From Verrucomicrobiota bacterium (GTDB lineage Bacteria; Verrucomicrobiota; Verrucomicrobiia; Palsa-1439): 64,000 nt of DNA. Below, one piece after another: positions 1-8,095 of this stretch (its first letter is position 1; the number at the start of each line of letters is the position of its first letter). The stretch lies in assembly GCA_003152315.1 (NCBI GenBank), contig PLZV01000030.1, positions 124,001-188,000 of the forward strand. Direction: 5' to 3'. Made by a program: the position numbers and the translations under genes. The notes below the pieces were generated by a model. It ran no database searches, was not told where the DNA came from, and saw only the letters and a program-made list of their open reading frames with translations.

Positions 1-102
1 GGTGGGGCGCGCCGCATCCGGGAGCGGGACTTGGAGACGTGGATTGAGCGGCATTCCGTCAGCCTCAATGCCGACAAGGACGACAAGGCCAAAGACGAAT
101 AG
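1..102 (+). CDS. C-terminal fragment of a small HTH (excisionase-like) protein
   Basis: Frame 1 is open from the left edge to a TAG at 100-102 and encodes 33 residues starting GGARRIRERDLETWIERH. The RRIRERDLE-WIE pattern is the usual C-terminal wing and helix of MerR/excisionase-type (HTH_17) proteins found beside integrases. It lies 16 bases upstream of the integrase start at 119, the usual excisionase-integrase order. The N-terminal part lies outside the window, so the family call rests on a short piece and on context. Confidence 0.55.
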   Translation, partial: GGARRIRERDLETWIERHSVSLNADKDDKAKDE

Positions 103-118
103 AACCGATAACAGCAAG

Positions 119-1369
119 ATGAGCGACGGACAGACAGGGGAGACGAAGCAGCGAACCGCATTGGTGACGCCGGAAAAGATTGAGGGCGAGCCTGGGTTGT
201 ATTGGCGCGGCGGGATGATTTACGCGCGTGTGCGCGTTGACGGCAAACAAACCTTTCGCTGCACCAGCACTGACAAGATTGCGGCGGCGCGGAAGGTTCT
301 GGCGAAGTGGCGTGAGGATGCTGTGATGCGCCAGCATGGAATTGAGCCGAAGCAGGCGGCATTGGAGCGCAACCGGCTGACTGTGGCCGCAGTGCTTAAA
401 GAGTATGTCGAATTTGGTTTCCCTGATCGCAAGAGCCGCATCAAGAAAACTGCCGCGACTCGGGAGACAGAGGGAAAGTCGATCCAGCGGTTGGAGGCAT
501 TTTTCGGATCGCGCGCGGCGGTGAGCCTGACACTAAAGGATTGCGATGCCTACCGTAAATGGCGGGCAAACGGTGGATACACCTGGCAGCATGGTGAGAA
601 GCTGCGCCGTAGTCGGGCGGGTGACCGGTGCGTGGACATCGAATTGCAGACACTCGGTAATGCGCTGGCGCACACTGTTCGACAGGAGAAACTAAAGGCC
701 AATCCGCTGACGGGTCGAGGGCGTTACCACAGCGAAGAAGACACGCGCCATTGCCGCGAGACCGCGCCGACGCCTCAACAACTGCGCATCATCGCGCAGA
801 CGTTCCGACAACGCAGCGAGGATGTGATTGCTGACTGCCTCTTGTTTCTAGGGTTCTCCGGGCTGCGCGTCCGTGAGGCGCTACGGCTGGATTGGGAAGC
901 AGTGGATTGGGCAAACGGCGTGATACACGTCAAACGCGAGAAGCGCGGCATCAACCCGTTCGTGGCGATTCTGCCGGAAATGGAGACCTTGCTCCATGAG
1001 ATGCAGACACGCGCACCGAGCCACATGCTGTTCCCGTCGGACTTGGATGTGAACCGTCCGCTGCCGTATCCCACCGTAGCGAACAAGCTGCGCAATCTCT
1101 GTCGGTCGACCGGAATGCGGCATGTAACGCTTCACGGGTTGCGTAGTTTCTTCGTGACACAGTGTAGGGAATCAGGATTGCCCGATACGGAGATTGCCGC
1201 GTTGATCGGCGACAAGAGCGGCCCGGCCATCATCGCCCGCACCTACGGTGATGTGCGGCCTGAGCATCTACTCAAGCAGGCTCAGCGTGTCCGCTTCTTG
1301 GTAGGGGTAAAACCTAATGCCGAGACACCGAAGTTCGTCGCACAACGACCCCAAACCATCCGTCCTTGA
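119..1369 (+). CDS. Tyrosine recombinase / phage-type integrase
   Basis: 416 residues from ATG 119. The frame is open to the window edge, but the upstream part overlaps the excisionase-like gene, so the internal ATG is preferred. The C-terminal catalytic domain is complete in outline: first Arg in SGLRVREALRL, the HGLRS (HxxR) motif, and the nucleophile region ARTYGDVRPEHLLK. The N-terminal half holds a SAM-like core-binding region after a basic arm. The enzyme would integrate and excise the element whose right end lies about 160 bases downstream in a tRNA-Cys 3' half. Most of that element lies to the left, outside the window. Confidence 0.88.
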   Translation: MSDGQTGETKQRTALVTPEKIEGEPGLYWRGGMIYARVRVDGKQTFRCTSTDKIAAARKVLAKWREDAVMRQHGIEPKQAALERNRLTVAAVLKEYVEFGFPDRKSRIKKTAATRETEGKSIQRLEAFFGSRAAVSLTLKDCDAYRKWRANGGYTWQHGEKLRRSRAGDRCVDIELQTLGNALAHTVRQEKLKANPLTGRGRYHSEEDTRHCRETAPTPQQLRIIAQTFRQRSEDVIADCLLFLGFSGLRVREALRLDWEAVDWANGVIHVKREKRGINPFVAILPEMETLLHEMQTRAPSHMLFPSDLDVNRPLPYPTVANKLRNLCRSTGMRHVTLHGLRSFFVTQCRESGLPDTEIAALIGDKSGPAIIARTYGDVRPEHLLKQAQRVRFLVGVKPNAETPKFVAQRPQTIRP

Positions 1370-1528
1370 AACTTCTGTGATACTCGCTGTGATACTCACC
1401 TTGCTCAAAGTTGCCCGATGTTTCACGATGTTGACAGTTTTGCAGAAATCACGTAAATGACTATCAATCAAAGTGTTCAATGCAAGATTAGCTAAAGGCG
1501 GAAACAGGCTGAAACCCCCATTTTTAGC

Positions 1529-1572
1529 CTGCAAAACTCCTATCGTGAGTTCGATTCTCACACCCGCCTCCA
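1529..1572 (+). repeat. tRNA-Cys(GCA) 3' half; attachment site between two integrated elements
   Basis: From the anticodon loop CTGCAAA at 1529 the sequence reads as the 3' half of a tRNA: stem strand ACTCC, short variable region TATC, T-stem GTGAG/CTCAC around TTCGATT, acceptor strand ACCCGCC, then T and CCA. A U73 discriminator and a GCA anticodon fit tRNA-Cys. The preceding bases cannot form the 5' half, so this is a tRNA fragment left by integration. Its last 21 bases recur exactly at 6968-6988. Confidence 0.7.
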
Positions 1573-1621
1573 ACTCTAACTGTGAGTGCAGCAACGAGTT
1601 CGGAGCCGAGTGGTCCACAAC

Positions 1622-1641
1622 GGACACCAGAACGGACACCA
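1622..1641 (+). repeat. Paired GGACACCA repeat, left copy (possible integrase arm site)
   Basis: Two GGACACCA units lie 12 bases apart, 50 bases inside the element from the tRNA-derived site. A 19/20 identical copy lies near the other end at 6852-6871. Position and spacing suggest recombinase arm-type binding sites. The function is inferred. Confidence 0.45.
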
Positions 1642-1736
1642 GTTTTCCAACTCCGTGAGAATTCAGCGTAACGGGCGTTAACTCGTCCACTACTCGCTGA
1701 CCGAGCGGAGTCGGCCTCGCTTATAGTCGCGGTTGC

Positions 1737-2825
1737 GTGAAAGGAAATGTGAAAACACGCTACCGTTTAATTCGTCGGGGTAACCGCGGCGGGGCCTTCT
1801 ACTGCGTCGATACGGAAACTGGCAAACGCTCCAGCTTGGGCGCGGTCACGGAAGATGAGGCAAGCCAGATCGTTGAGGCCAAGAATACGGCACGGCGACA
1901 ACCGCAACTGAATCTGCACATCGCGCGGGCCTACCTGGCCGGAACTGATTCAGGTATCGCCACGCGAACGTGGCAAGACGCCCTCAATTTCATTATTGAA
2001 TCGAAGCTGGGCTCGACGCAAAGACGCTGGCGGTGCGCCGCAAAAGAGAAGGCCTTGGACGGCATCCGTCACCGGGTCATCATGGAGACGCAAGCCGAGC
2101 ATTTGCTGGCGTGTCTCAAGGCCGGCACTGTCAGCACGAATGTTCACCTGCGAATGCTCCACAACTTCTGTCTGTCGATGACCTGGCTTCCGTGGCCGCT
2201 GATTGCAAAACGCCTCTGGCCGGCGGTGCGGTTCAAGGAAAAGCGGGCGATTACAGCGGAGGAACACGCGCGTATCATCGCCCGCGAACAGAATCCGGAA
2301 CGTCGGGCATTCTATCAAATGGCGTGGCACCTGGGCGCGTCGCAAGCCGATCTCGCTGGCCTTGAATCGACGAACGTGGATTGGGAGCAACAGGTGATTT
2401 CGTTCGCGCGCATGAAAACGGGATCGATTGCTTTGCTCCGGTTCGGCGACGAAGTGGCGAGCATCCTGCGAACTTTGCCAGCAACGGGCCTGCTTTTCCC
2501 CTATCTGGCGAGCGTGCGTAGTGGCGACCGCTCAACGGAGTTCAAGCAGCGCTGCGACGGTCTCGGCATCAAAGGCGTCACGCTGCATTCTTACCGGTAC
2601 GCTTGGGCGGAACGTGCCAAAGTGGCGGGTTATCCGGAATGGTTTGCGCAAGAGTCCCTTGGCCATAACAGCAAAGCGGTGCATCGGGCGTATGCGCGAA
2701 AAGCACAAGTGTTGTTGCCAGCGTTGGAGGACTACGAACGGGAGCAGCGGGGAAAAGTTATACCCTTCGCCCCGGTTGCGCGCTTGGCAGGGGTTGAATT
2801 TGAAACGGAAGCAAAGGTGAAGTAG
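1737..2825 (+). CDS. Tyrosine recombinase-like protein with altered first catalytic arginine
   Basis: 362 residues from GTG 1737 (a GTG at 1749 is an alternative start). The C-terminal domain has the second-half signature of tyrosine recombinases: LHSYRYAWAERA (HxxR), SLGHNSKAVHRAYARKA (LGH and Tyr). At the place of the first catalytic Arg, normally GLRxxEL, it reads GASQADLAGL, with no Arg. It sits 165 bases inside the tRNA-Cys-derived att site, so it is the natural integrase of the 1.57-6.99 kb element. It may belong to a divergent lineage in which a nearby residue replaces the Arg, or it may be impaired. Family confident, activity uncertain. Confidence 0.78.
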   Translation: MKGNVKTRYRLIRRGNRGGAFYCVDTETGKRSSLGAVTEDEASQIVEAKNTARRQPQLNLHIARAYLAGTDSGIATRTWQDALNFIIESKLGSTQRRWRCAAKEKALDGIRHRVIMETQAEHLLACLKAGTVSTNVHLRMLHNFCLSMTWLPWPLIAKRLWPAVRFKEKRAITAEEHARIIAREQNPERRAFYQMAWHLGASQADLAGLESTNVDWEQQVISFARMKTGSIALLRFGDEVASILRTLPATGLLFPYLASVRSGDRSTEFKQRCDGLGIKGVTLHSYRYAWAERAKVAGYPEWFAQESLGHNSKAVHRAYARKAQVLLPALEDYEREQRGKVIPFAPVARLAGVEFETEAKVK

Positions 2826-2838
2826 TAGTGCTGAGCTT

Positions 2839-3759
2839 ATGCGACTGACGAAGGGTTTTTACAAAGGTCAGGGGATTATCCCGCCATTCGATGGTGTCAG
2901 GATGATTGAATATGCTGACCATGTCGCTTTGACGCCCATGTATTCGTGTCGCGAATTTGTCGGATTGGGAAAAATCAAAGCAAGTGCTGTGAAGACGCGT
3001 AGAAAACATACCTTCTCCGGGCTCTTCCTCAAAGCAATGGGTGACAAAGAATTGTGGGTTGTGGTTCGCTGGGAACGGTATGGAGATGGGCGCGAACAGC
3101 CGACTTTGATAAATCTGATAGACGGAACGGAAGCAGAGGCGCGGCGCGCGGTGCGGGGCATGGTCGATTTCTGCAAAATGAGTAAGCAGGAACTTGAAGA
3201 GATCGGCAAATGCTTCAAGCAGAAGGAAGAGGACATCGCATACGTTAAGAATCGTTTTCCCGATGAGCAGCCCGATCCTCGGTCACTGGAAGCATACGAC
3301 GTATTTCAAGCGCGGTTGAAAGTGCTGGCTGGCATGCAGCCAAAGACGGCCGCTCTGTTACAGCAGGCGTATGCCACGGAAGATGTAAGGAAACGCAGAA
3401 AGCTCGAACGAGAGGCGGTTGCGGCTTTCTTCGCCGAGCTTTCCCATTCGTGGACGGAAAAGGAAGTGAAAGCGTGGCAGCGGAGTAATCCAATTGGTAC
3501 GGAGTGGATTTCTGAATTCACCGAGACACTGCGCAAACCGAAGAGGAAACTAAGCCCGGTTGATCACACACTCGCCTTGGATTGGCTACGGAAGGGCTAC
3601 AATCTACTGACTGAGAAGGAACTCTCGAAGGCTGTTTACAAGGTCACAGGGAAGCGCCTGAGCCCTGCCGCAATCAAGAAGCGACGAGAACGACTGGGGC
3701 TGACTACGAAGCGCCCGACTGGGCCACGACAGAAGACAGAGAAGAAGCCCAAGGTTTAG
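2839..3759 (+). CDS. Uncharacterised element protein with C-terminal HTH-like region
   Basis: 306 residues, starting 13 bases after the recombinase-like gene and probably co-transcribed. I do not recognise the family. The first ~100 residues look globular and beta-rich, the middle is charged and helical, and the C-terminus (LTEKELSKAVYKVTGKRLS, then an AAIKKRRERLGL stretch) resembles a DNA-binding helix-turn-helix with a basic tail ending in KKPKV. No signal peptide or membrane segment. Its position between recombinase and replication genes suggests a role in element maintenance or regulation, which is inference only. Confidence 0.6.
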   Translation: MRLTKGFYKGQGIIPPFDGVRMIEYADHVALTPMYSCREFVGLGKIKASAVKTRRKHTFSGLFLKAMGDKELWVVVRWERYGDGREQPTLINLIDGTEAEARRAVRGMVDFCKMSKQELEEIGKCFKQKEEDIAYVKNRFPDEQPDPRSLEAYDVFQARLKVLAGMQPKTAALLQQAYATEDVRKRRKLEREAVAAFFAELSHSWTEKEVKAWQRSNPIGTEWISEFTETLRKPKRKLSPVDHTLALDWLRKGYNLLTEKELSKAVYKVTGKRLSPAAIKKRRERLGLTTKRPTGPRQKTEKKPKV

Positions 3760-4011
3760 GACAGTCGAACCTCTGCGTGTGTCCCAATCACTTCCGCAGT
3801 TCTCTTGCCACGCGTAATCTGCGCGCGTGAGTACAAACACAATCGAATTCAACTCGCGGTCGAGTGTGCAAAGCGGCACCACCGTTTTGTTCGATTGTCT
3901 CACCTCTGCCCGCCTGTCCACCGTGGTTGGAGCAACCAACGGACTAATCGTCGTGATGACCGACGGCGAAGGGTGTGGCGCTCCTGTCGCGTAGCAAGCC
4001 AGAGGAAACCA

Positions 4012-4350
4012 ATGAAACAAAGTCTCGCAGTCGAAGAGTTCTTGGCGGGCCGTCGTGTGGTCCTTGCCAAGTTTGTGGCGCATCGCCACAAGGAAGTTCA
4101 AAACAAAGCCAAGAAGGTTGTCGGCATCGTGAACCTTTACGAAGTTCAATGTGCTGACGGGAAGGCACCTACCGTCCAGGTGTGGTGCCCGCGCAGCGTC
4201 CAGACGATGGAACAAGCGGTCGCCCAGTGTCCCTGCCAGTTCAAAGAGGGGCAACGGGTGGTCGTTGAATTCGATCTGATGGAGCCGAACCAATTTGATG
4301 CCAAGAATGGCGTCATCATTCGTGCGGTGTCGGTGCTGCCCTTGGAGTAG
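4012..4350 (+). CDS. Small OB-fold-like protein, possible ssDNA-binding protein
   Basis: 112 residues from ATG 4012, chosen because AGAGGA lies 6 bases upstream. The frame is open further upstream but has no better start. The predicted pattern is short and beta-rich: GIVNLYEVQC, TVQVWCP, QRVVVEFDL, and a hydrophobic end IRAVSVLPLE. This resembles small single-stranded DNA-binding proteins of filamentous phages and rolling-circle elements, whose C-termini end in similar strands. It lies just before a HUH replication initiator, which supports that role. No family match could be tested, so the function is a hypothesis. Confidence 0.45.
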   Translation: MKQSLAVEEFLAGRRVVLAKFVAHRHKEVQNKAKKVVGIVNLYEVQCADGKAPTVQVWCPRSVQTMEQAVAQCPCQFKEGQRVVVEFDLMEPNQFDAKNGVIIRAVSVLPLE

Positions 4351-4472
4351 TCGTATCGTGGCCACACAGGACGGCCCCGAGGGTGGTTGGCGGGGATGCG
4401 GGCTTCAGCCCGCGCCCCGCCACCATCCTTGTCCGAGAGGTGTGTCCAGAGGTCGGTAAGTAAGAGTGCAAA

Positions 4473-4937
4473 ATGAACAATGCCCGAAACATTGAACCAG
4501 AGTTGCGGATGAAAGCGGCGGCCCTGCACATCCAGATGGGAGATTGGGTGCATGGACTCGCGCCGTGGCAGGTGATTTCACACATGACGTTCGCCTGGGA
4601 GGCATCCATTTGGTCGGCGCAACGATGTTACGAGAAGTTCATGAAGAAAGAGTTGTGGGGCGTGTCGTACTTCTACGCGTTGGAACAGAATCCGAGTCGT
4701 GACGGCTACCATGTCCACGCGCTGTGGTGTGACTGTCAGAGCAAGTCGAGGCGGGAGATTTGGCGCGAATGGTTTCACCGTTACGGTCGGGCGCGAATTG
4801 AACCGGTGAACAGCCGTGATGACGTGGCGGACTACTGCGCGAAGTATGTCACCAAAGAGGATTTATGGTGGAACGTGAAGCTACTCAGCCACCGACGTGC
4901 CCAGGATTCGACGGACTTCAAGCTATCGAGCGAATAA
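4473..4937 (+). CDS. HUH-type rolling-circle replication initiator
   Basis: 154 residues. It contains the ordered motifs of small HUH endonucleases: a hydrophobic strand around VISHMTF, the metal-binding GYHVHALW (His-x-His), and the nucleophile motif DVADYCAKYVTKE (Tyr three residues before Lys, YxxK). Such proteins nick one strand at an origin, stay covalently attached through Tyr, and start rolling-circle replication. There is one catalytic Tyr and no helicase domain, as in Microviridae/Inoviridae-type and small plasmid initiators. It sits inside the putative integrated element after a small ssDNA-binding-like gene. The initiator call is strong. What kind of element uses it is open. Confidence 0.8.
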   Translation: MNNARNIEPELRMKAAALHIQMGDWVHGLAPWQVISHMTFAWEASIWSAQRCYEKFMKKELWGVSYFYALEQNPSRDGYHVHALWCDCQSKSRREIWREWFHRYGRARIEPVNSRDDVADYCAKYVTKEDLWWNVKLLSHRRAQDSTDFKLSSE

Positions 4938-4938
4938 T

Positions 4939-5256
4939 ATGCGGGACGATCAACATCGGTTCCTGTTGTTGCTGGGGCGACTACCCGCTCGACTCACGGC
5001 GGAACAAGTGGCTTGGGTGATCAACTGTCAGCCGCACGACATTCCCGTCCTAGTGGCGGCCCGGCTCTTGAAGCCGTTAGGGAACGCACCTGCGAACAGC
5101 GTGAAGTATTTTGCGACGGCAGAGCTACTCCAACTAATGCAAGACCGGAATTGGTTGGCGAAGATGACAAACGTCGTTACACAGCACTGGCAGAAACAGA
5201 ATCAACGCAGGACTAGAAGAACTGTGATTGAGCTCGCCACACAGGCGAGTAGTTGA
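4939..5256 (+). CDS. Predicted HTH DNA-binding protein of the element
   Basis: 105 residues from ATG 4939, one base after the stop of the replication initiator, so translation is probably coupled. The segment LTAEQVAWVINCQPHDIPVLVAARLLKPLG, written here only as a pattern description, reads as a helix-turn-helix: LTAEQVAWVI, then a recognition helix and a wing ending LLKPLGN. The C-terminus is basic (RRTRRTVIE). It probably regulates replication or excision of the element. Confidence 0.55.
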   Translation: MRDDQHRFLLLLGRLPARLTAEQVAWVINCQPHDIPVLVAARLLKPLGNAPANSVKYFATAELLQLMQDRNWLAKMTNVVTQHWQKQNQRRTRRTVIELATQASS

Positions 5257-5288
5257 GGTGAAATTGGGGAACGCCTGCTGACGGGGGT

Positions 5289-5303
5289 GGGCTAGCGAAG
5301 CCC
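5289..5303 (+). terminator. Small hairpin after the replication genes
   Basis: GGGCT and AGCCC form a 5-bp stem around the loop AGCGA, 33 bases after the stop of the HTH gene. No T-tract follows, so as a terminator it is weak. Confidence 0.25.
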
Positions 5304-5428
5304 AGAAAAGAGGAAAGCGGACAAACACCTCTTCGATGTGGCTCGTTTTTCAGATTGTTATTGGACGATAATTGCAGTTCAATGGTGGAGTGAGTTGAGC
5401 GTTAACTAGAGAGTGGGGTCTCAAGAAG

Positions 5429-6700
5429 ATGCGGATTTTTTTGCTTGTGGGAGTTCTTATCAGCGGCACGGCGTCTGCCAATCCCGCAGTAGCGCCTCCC
5501 GAGTTAAAGACTTACCTTAATTCTGAAAAATTTGTGGCTACCATCTCGCCGACGGATGCAACTTTCGTGGCGACATTTACATTTCGGTCTGACGAAGACT
5601 TTTCGCGCGTCTCGTCGCTGCGGGTCGCAGATTATGTGACAGTGGATCTGCCTATCTGGCTTCCAGAGGGACAACATAGCGCTCCCCTTCTTCGCAGGTT
5701 TTCTCCGTACAATGACGGCCGGGTCCCGCTGATCTTTGAGAACCGTACCTACAGGGAGCCGATCGATACGACAATCGGACTGAAGGTCGCCAGCGAATCA
5801 CCCGAGACAATTCCGTTATTCGAGAATTCGTACATCCACGTCGCGCAATGGCGGAGGGACTATTCAAAAGAAATGGCAGAAAAGTTATTTCTTGAACCTG
5901 GTTTTTACAGAGTTGTCGCTAGATTCTTGATGTTCCCGTCGGTGGTGAAAAACCAATCTCCGATCACATTTTGCTACAGGTGCCCGCTTGCTCGACATAA
6001 TGGAGATGGGATTTTCTACTATGTCCCTTTCTTTAAGAACCTACCGGAAGGGGTGTCGACGAGTGATACCAATCGCTACGCAATCACGATTCAGGCAACG
6101 CCGGATTGTTCGGTTACAGTAAACAGTGGCGGTCAGAATTTTGGGGTAGCTGGCGGGAGTAAGGTCACGCTTGCGCCAAAGGCAAACGAACCCATTCGTG
6201 CCATTTCAAGGTCAGCGCAGGGGAAGAGTTCAACTACTGATTTCGAAGCGTCTAGTGAATTAGCGCTTCACCGGGCGACAGTAGCTGCGTTGATACAGTC
6301 GCACGTGGACACACTGGAGGGGTTGACGAACAACACGCTGAAGCTTGTGCTGTATGCCACGCAATTCCCAAGCGGCACTTTGGACACGGTACAGAACTGC
6401 CACATTCGTGCCAACGGTAGAGGAACTGAGGATCTGCATGCCTCTAGGCGCGGAGCAGGTCATGGGATTGCGAATGCTGGAGTGCAAGAGTTAATCAATG
6501 CGATTGGTCGGTTACCGGACAAGTCTGATCAACCTGATCTTAGAAACCTCGTGATACTCAGCTATAGTAGAGACGGCTCTTCTTGGCGGACCAGTACGTA
6601 CGATATTTCTCATGCTCCAGATGAATTGAAGCAAGTGTTTGATGCATGCCGGTGTCATCTTGGACCTGATACGAATTTAGAGGAGCGCATCAGGGAATAG
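5429..6700 (+). CDS. Secreted protein of unknown function, element cargo
   Basis: 423 residues with a clear signal peptide: MRIFLLVGVLISGTASA, cleavage near residue 17. The mature part begins with a beta-sandwich-like region (residues ~35-230) and continues with an alpha/beta region containing NLVILSYSRDGSSW near the end. I do not recognise the family. Cysteines (FCYRC; ACRCH) could form disulphides after export. It is the last gene before the right-hand tRNA-derived repeat and has lower GC and different codon choice from the respiratory genes beyond it, consistent with imported cargo. Confidence 0.65.
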   Translation: MRIFLLVGVLISGTASANPAVAPPELKTYLNSEKFVATISPTDATFVATFTFRSDEDFSRVSSLRVADYVTVDLPIWLPEGQHSAPLLRRFSPYNDGRVPLIFENRTYREPIDTTIGLKVASESPETIPLFENSYIHVAQWRRDYSKEMAEKLFLEPGFYRVVARFLMFPSVVKNQSPITFCYRCPLARHNGDGIFYYVPFFKNLPEGVSTSDTNRYAITIQATPDCSVTVNSGGQNFGVAGGSKVTLAPKANEPIRAISRSAQGKSSTTDFEASSELALHRATVAALIQSHVDTLEGLTNNTLKLVLYATQFPSGTLDTVQNCHIRANGRGTEDLHASRRGAGHGIANAGVQELINAIGRLPDKSDQPDLRNLVILSYSRDGSSWRTSTYDISHAPDELKQVFDACRCHLGPDTNLEERIRE

Positions 6701-6851
6701 GTGTCGGTTCTCTGAGTGAAACGCGGAGTTGATCATTAATCAGCTGCGCCAGATTTCGAGGGAGACGGAAAGGTTTCCAAAGGAAAGCTTAGGAGGCAGC
6801 CTCCTGGGTTGTCATTTGGTAGCCGTGAAGTCGGATGTGGGTTGCGAGAGT

Positions 6852-6871
6852 GGACACCAAAACGGACACCA
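6852..6871 (+). repeat. Paired GGACACCA repeat, right copy
   Basis: Matches 1622-1641 at 19 of 20 bases with the same 12-base spacing, and lies ~97 bases inside the right att copy. Confidence 0.45.
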
Positions 6872-6967
6872 AACGAGTTAAGAAAGGTATAGTTGAGTAA
6901 AAGCGATTATGCTTGATTCGCCAATGAAATCAGGCATTATGTGAGCGCAATCGCGGCGGGAAAAGGC

Positions 6968-6988
6968 CGATTCTCACACCCGCCTCCA
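6968..6988 (+). repeat. Right copy of the tRNA-Cys 3' end (att core)
   Basis: Exact 21-base copy of 1552-1572, running from the T-loop to the CCA end. The sequence to its left does not continue the tRNA, so the shared core is short. Together with 1552-1572 it bounds a 5.4 kb segment. Confidence 0.65.
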
Positions 6989-7049
6989 CCTTTTCAAGGC
7001 CTGTTCAGCTTGGGACGGCGACCAATAAGGCGAAATTGAGCAATTGTGC

Positions 7050-7475
7050 TTAAAATGGATAATGATATAGCATGAAGTAGATGATCACACCGGTCACCGA
7101 AACGTAAAACCAAATCGGCAACGTCCAGCGCGCAATCCGCTTGTGTTGGTCGAATCGTTCACGCAAGGCGCGAACCAACGTCACGGGCGCCAGATAGAGG
7201 GCCACGACCATCGCCAATACTGTGTGTGTGAAGAGGATTGTGCTATAGACCGGCTGGGCCAACCCTTGCCCCGGAAAATGTTTCCGGCCTGCGTGCGCAT
7301 GGTACGTAACATATGAAATGAGAAACAGTACCGACACAACCGTCGCCACGATCATGCAGGCGCGGTGTGCCGTCACGCGCTTCTGACGGATGAATCCGTA
7401 ACCCAGCCCGAGAAACACGGCGCTGGTTGCATTCAGAGTCGCGTTGACGGTGGGTAGGTCCGACAAACTGATCAT
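7050..7475 (-). CDS. DUF420 membrane protein (CtaM/YozB-like)
   Basis: 141 residues with four predicted membrane helices and conserved histidines in YVTYHAHAGRKHFPGQG and ILFTHTVLA. DUF420 proteins such as CtaM are needed for activity of haem-copper oxidases in some Firmicutes. Its start overlaps the SCO stop by four bases (ATGA). It is the last gene of the oxidase block, in keeping with an oxidase assembly role. Confidence 0.85.
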   Translation of the reverse strand: MISLSDLPTVNATLNATSAVFLGLGYGFIRQKRVTAHRACMIVATVVSVLFLISYVTYHAHAGRKHFPGQGLAQPVYSTILFTHTVLAMVVALYLAPVTLVRALRERFDQHKRIARWTLPIWFYVSVTGVIIYFMLYHYPF

Positions 7476-8095
7476 GACCGCTCCGCCAGCACTCGACGCA
7501 CATCGCGAATGAGCTTCTGCATCTCGACGGGATCCGAGCTGTCGTAATAGCCACGAATCGCGCCACCGCGATCCACCAACACCAGCTTCGTGCTGTGCAG
7601 GATCGGCATCTCCTTGGCGGGGTCAGCGGGCTGGGCGGCCAGATGGAACCCGTCGCTGACCAGGTGATAGACCTGCTTCTTGTCGCCGGTAAGAAACAAC
7701 CAGCGGCTCTGGTCCGCGCCAAACGTGTGCGCGTACTCCGTCAGCACTTTCGGCGTGTCCCAGTCCGGATCGACCGAAAAACTTACGAGCCGCAAGTCAT
7801 CGCGCAACGGGAGGTCCGGCTGCAGCCGCGCTTCGTGCCGCATCATCAGCGGACAGGCCTCGCCACAGCGCGTAAAAAGGAAGCTGGCAACCCAGACCTT
7901 CCCGAGCAAGTCCGCGCGCCGCAATGCCGTGCCATTCGCCTCCGTCAGCGAAAACTCAGGTACCGAACCGAGCACGGGCACTTCCATCGCCGAGGCCCTC
8001 GTCGGCGCCCCGCGCATCACGATCATTAGAATCGACCCCACAACAACGCCAAAGGTGCTGATCACACCAATGTTCAAAATGGTCTTTATTTTCAC
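7472..8095 (-). CDS. SCO1/SenC/PrrC family copper chaperone for cytochrome oxidase
   Basis: 207 residues, GTG start overlapping the permease stop (GTGA). One N-terminal membrane anchor, then a thioredoxin-like domain with the copper ligands CGEAC (CxxxC) and a conserved His in ILHSTKLVLVDRGG. SCO proteins deliver copper to, or reduce, the CuA site of subunit II on the outer face of the membrane. Its place next to cox, cta and DUF420 genes supports this. Confidence 0.92.
   Translation of the reverse strand: MKIKTILNIGVISTFGVVVGSILMIVMRGAPTRASAMEVPVLGSVPEFSLTEANGTALRRADLLGKVWVASFLFTRCGEACPLMMRHEARLQPDLPLRDDLRLVSFSVDPDWDTPKVLTEYAHTFGADQSRWLFLTGDKKQVYHLVSDGFHLAAQPADPAKEMPILHSTKLVLVDRGGAIRGYYDSSDPVEMQKLIRDVRRVLAERS

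Larger units (their letters stand above)
1370..1736. other. Intergenic region between two integrase genes, with att site
   Basis: No convincing gene. It contains the tRNA-Cys 3' half at 1529-1572, immediately followed by a paired GGACACCA repeat at 1622-1641. The open frame on the minus strand across this region is a shadow. The arrangement is what is expected at a junction of two integrative elements. Confidence 0.6.
6701..7049. other. Intergenic region holding the right end of the element
   Basis: No gene seen. It contains the right copies of the GGACACCA pair (6852-6871) and of the tRNA-derived 21-mer (6968-6988). The leftward respiratory operon ends at 7050. Confidence 0.6.

Noticed and set aside
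1268-1690. 140-codon open frame on the minus strand between the two integrase genes
   Set aside because: It runs through the integrase 3' end and the tRNA-Cys fragment; the product has no recognisable fold and the context explains the DNA better.
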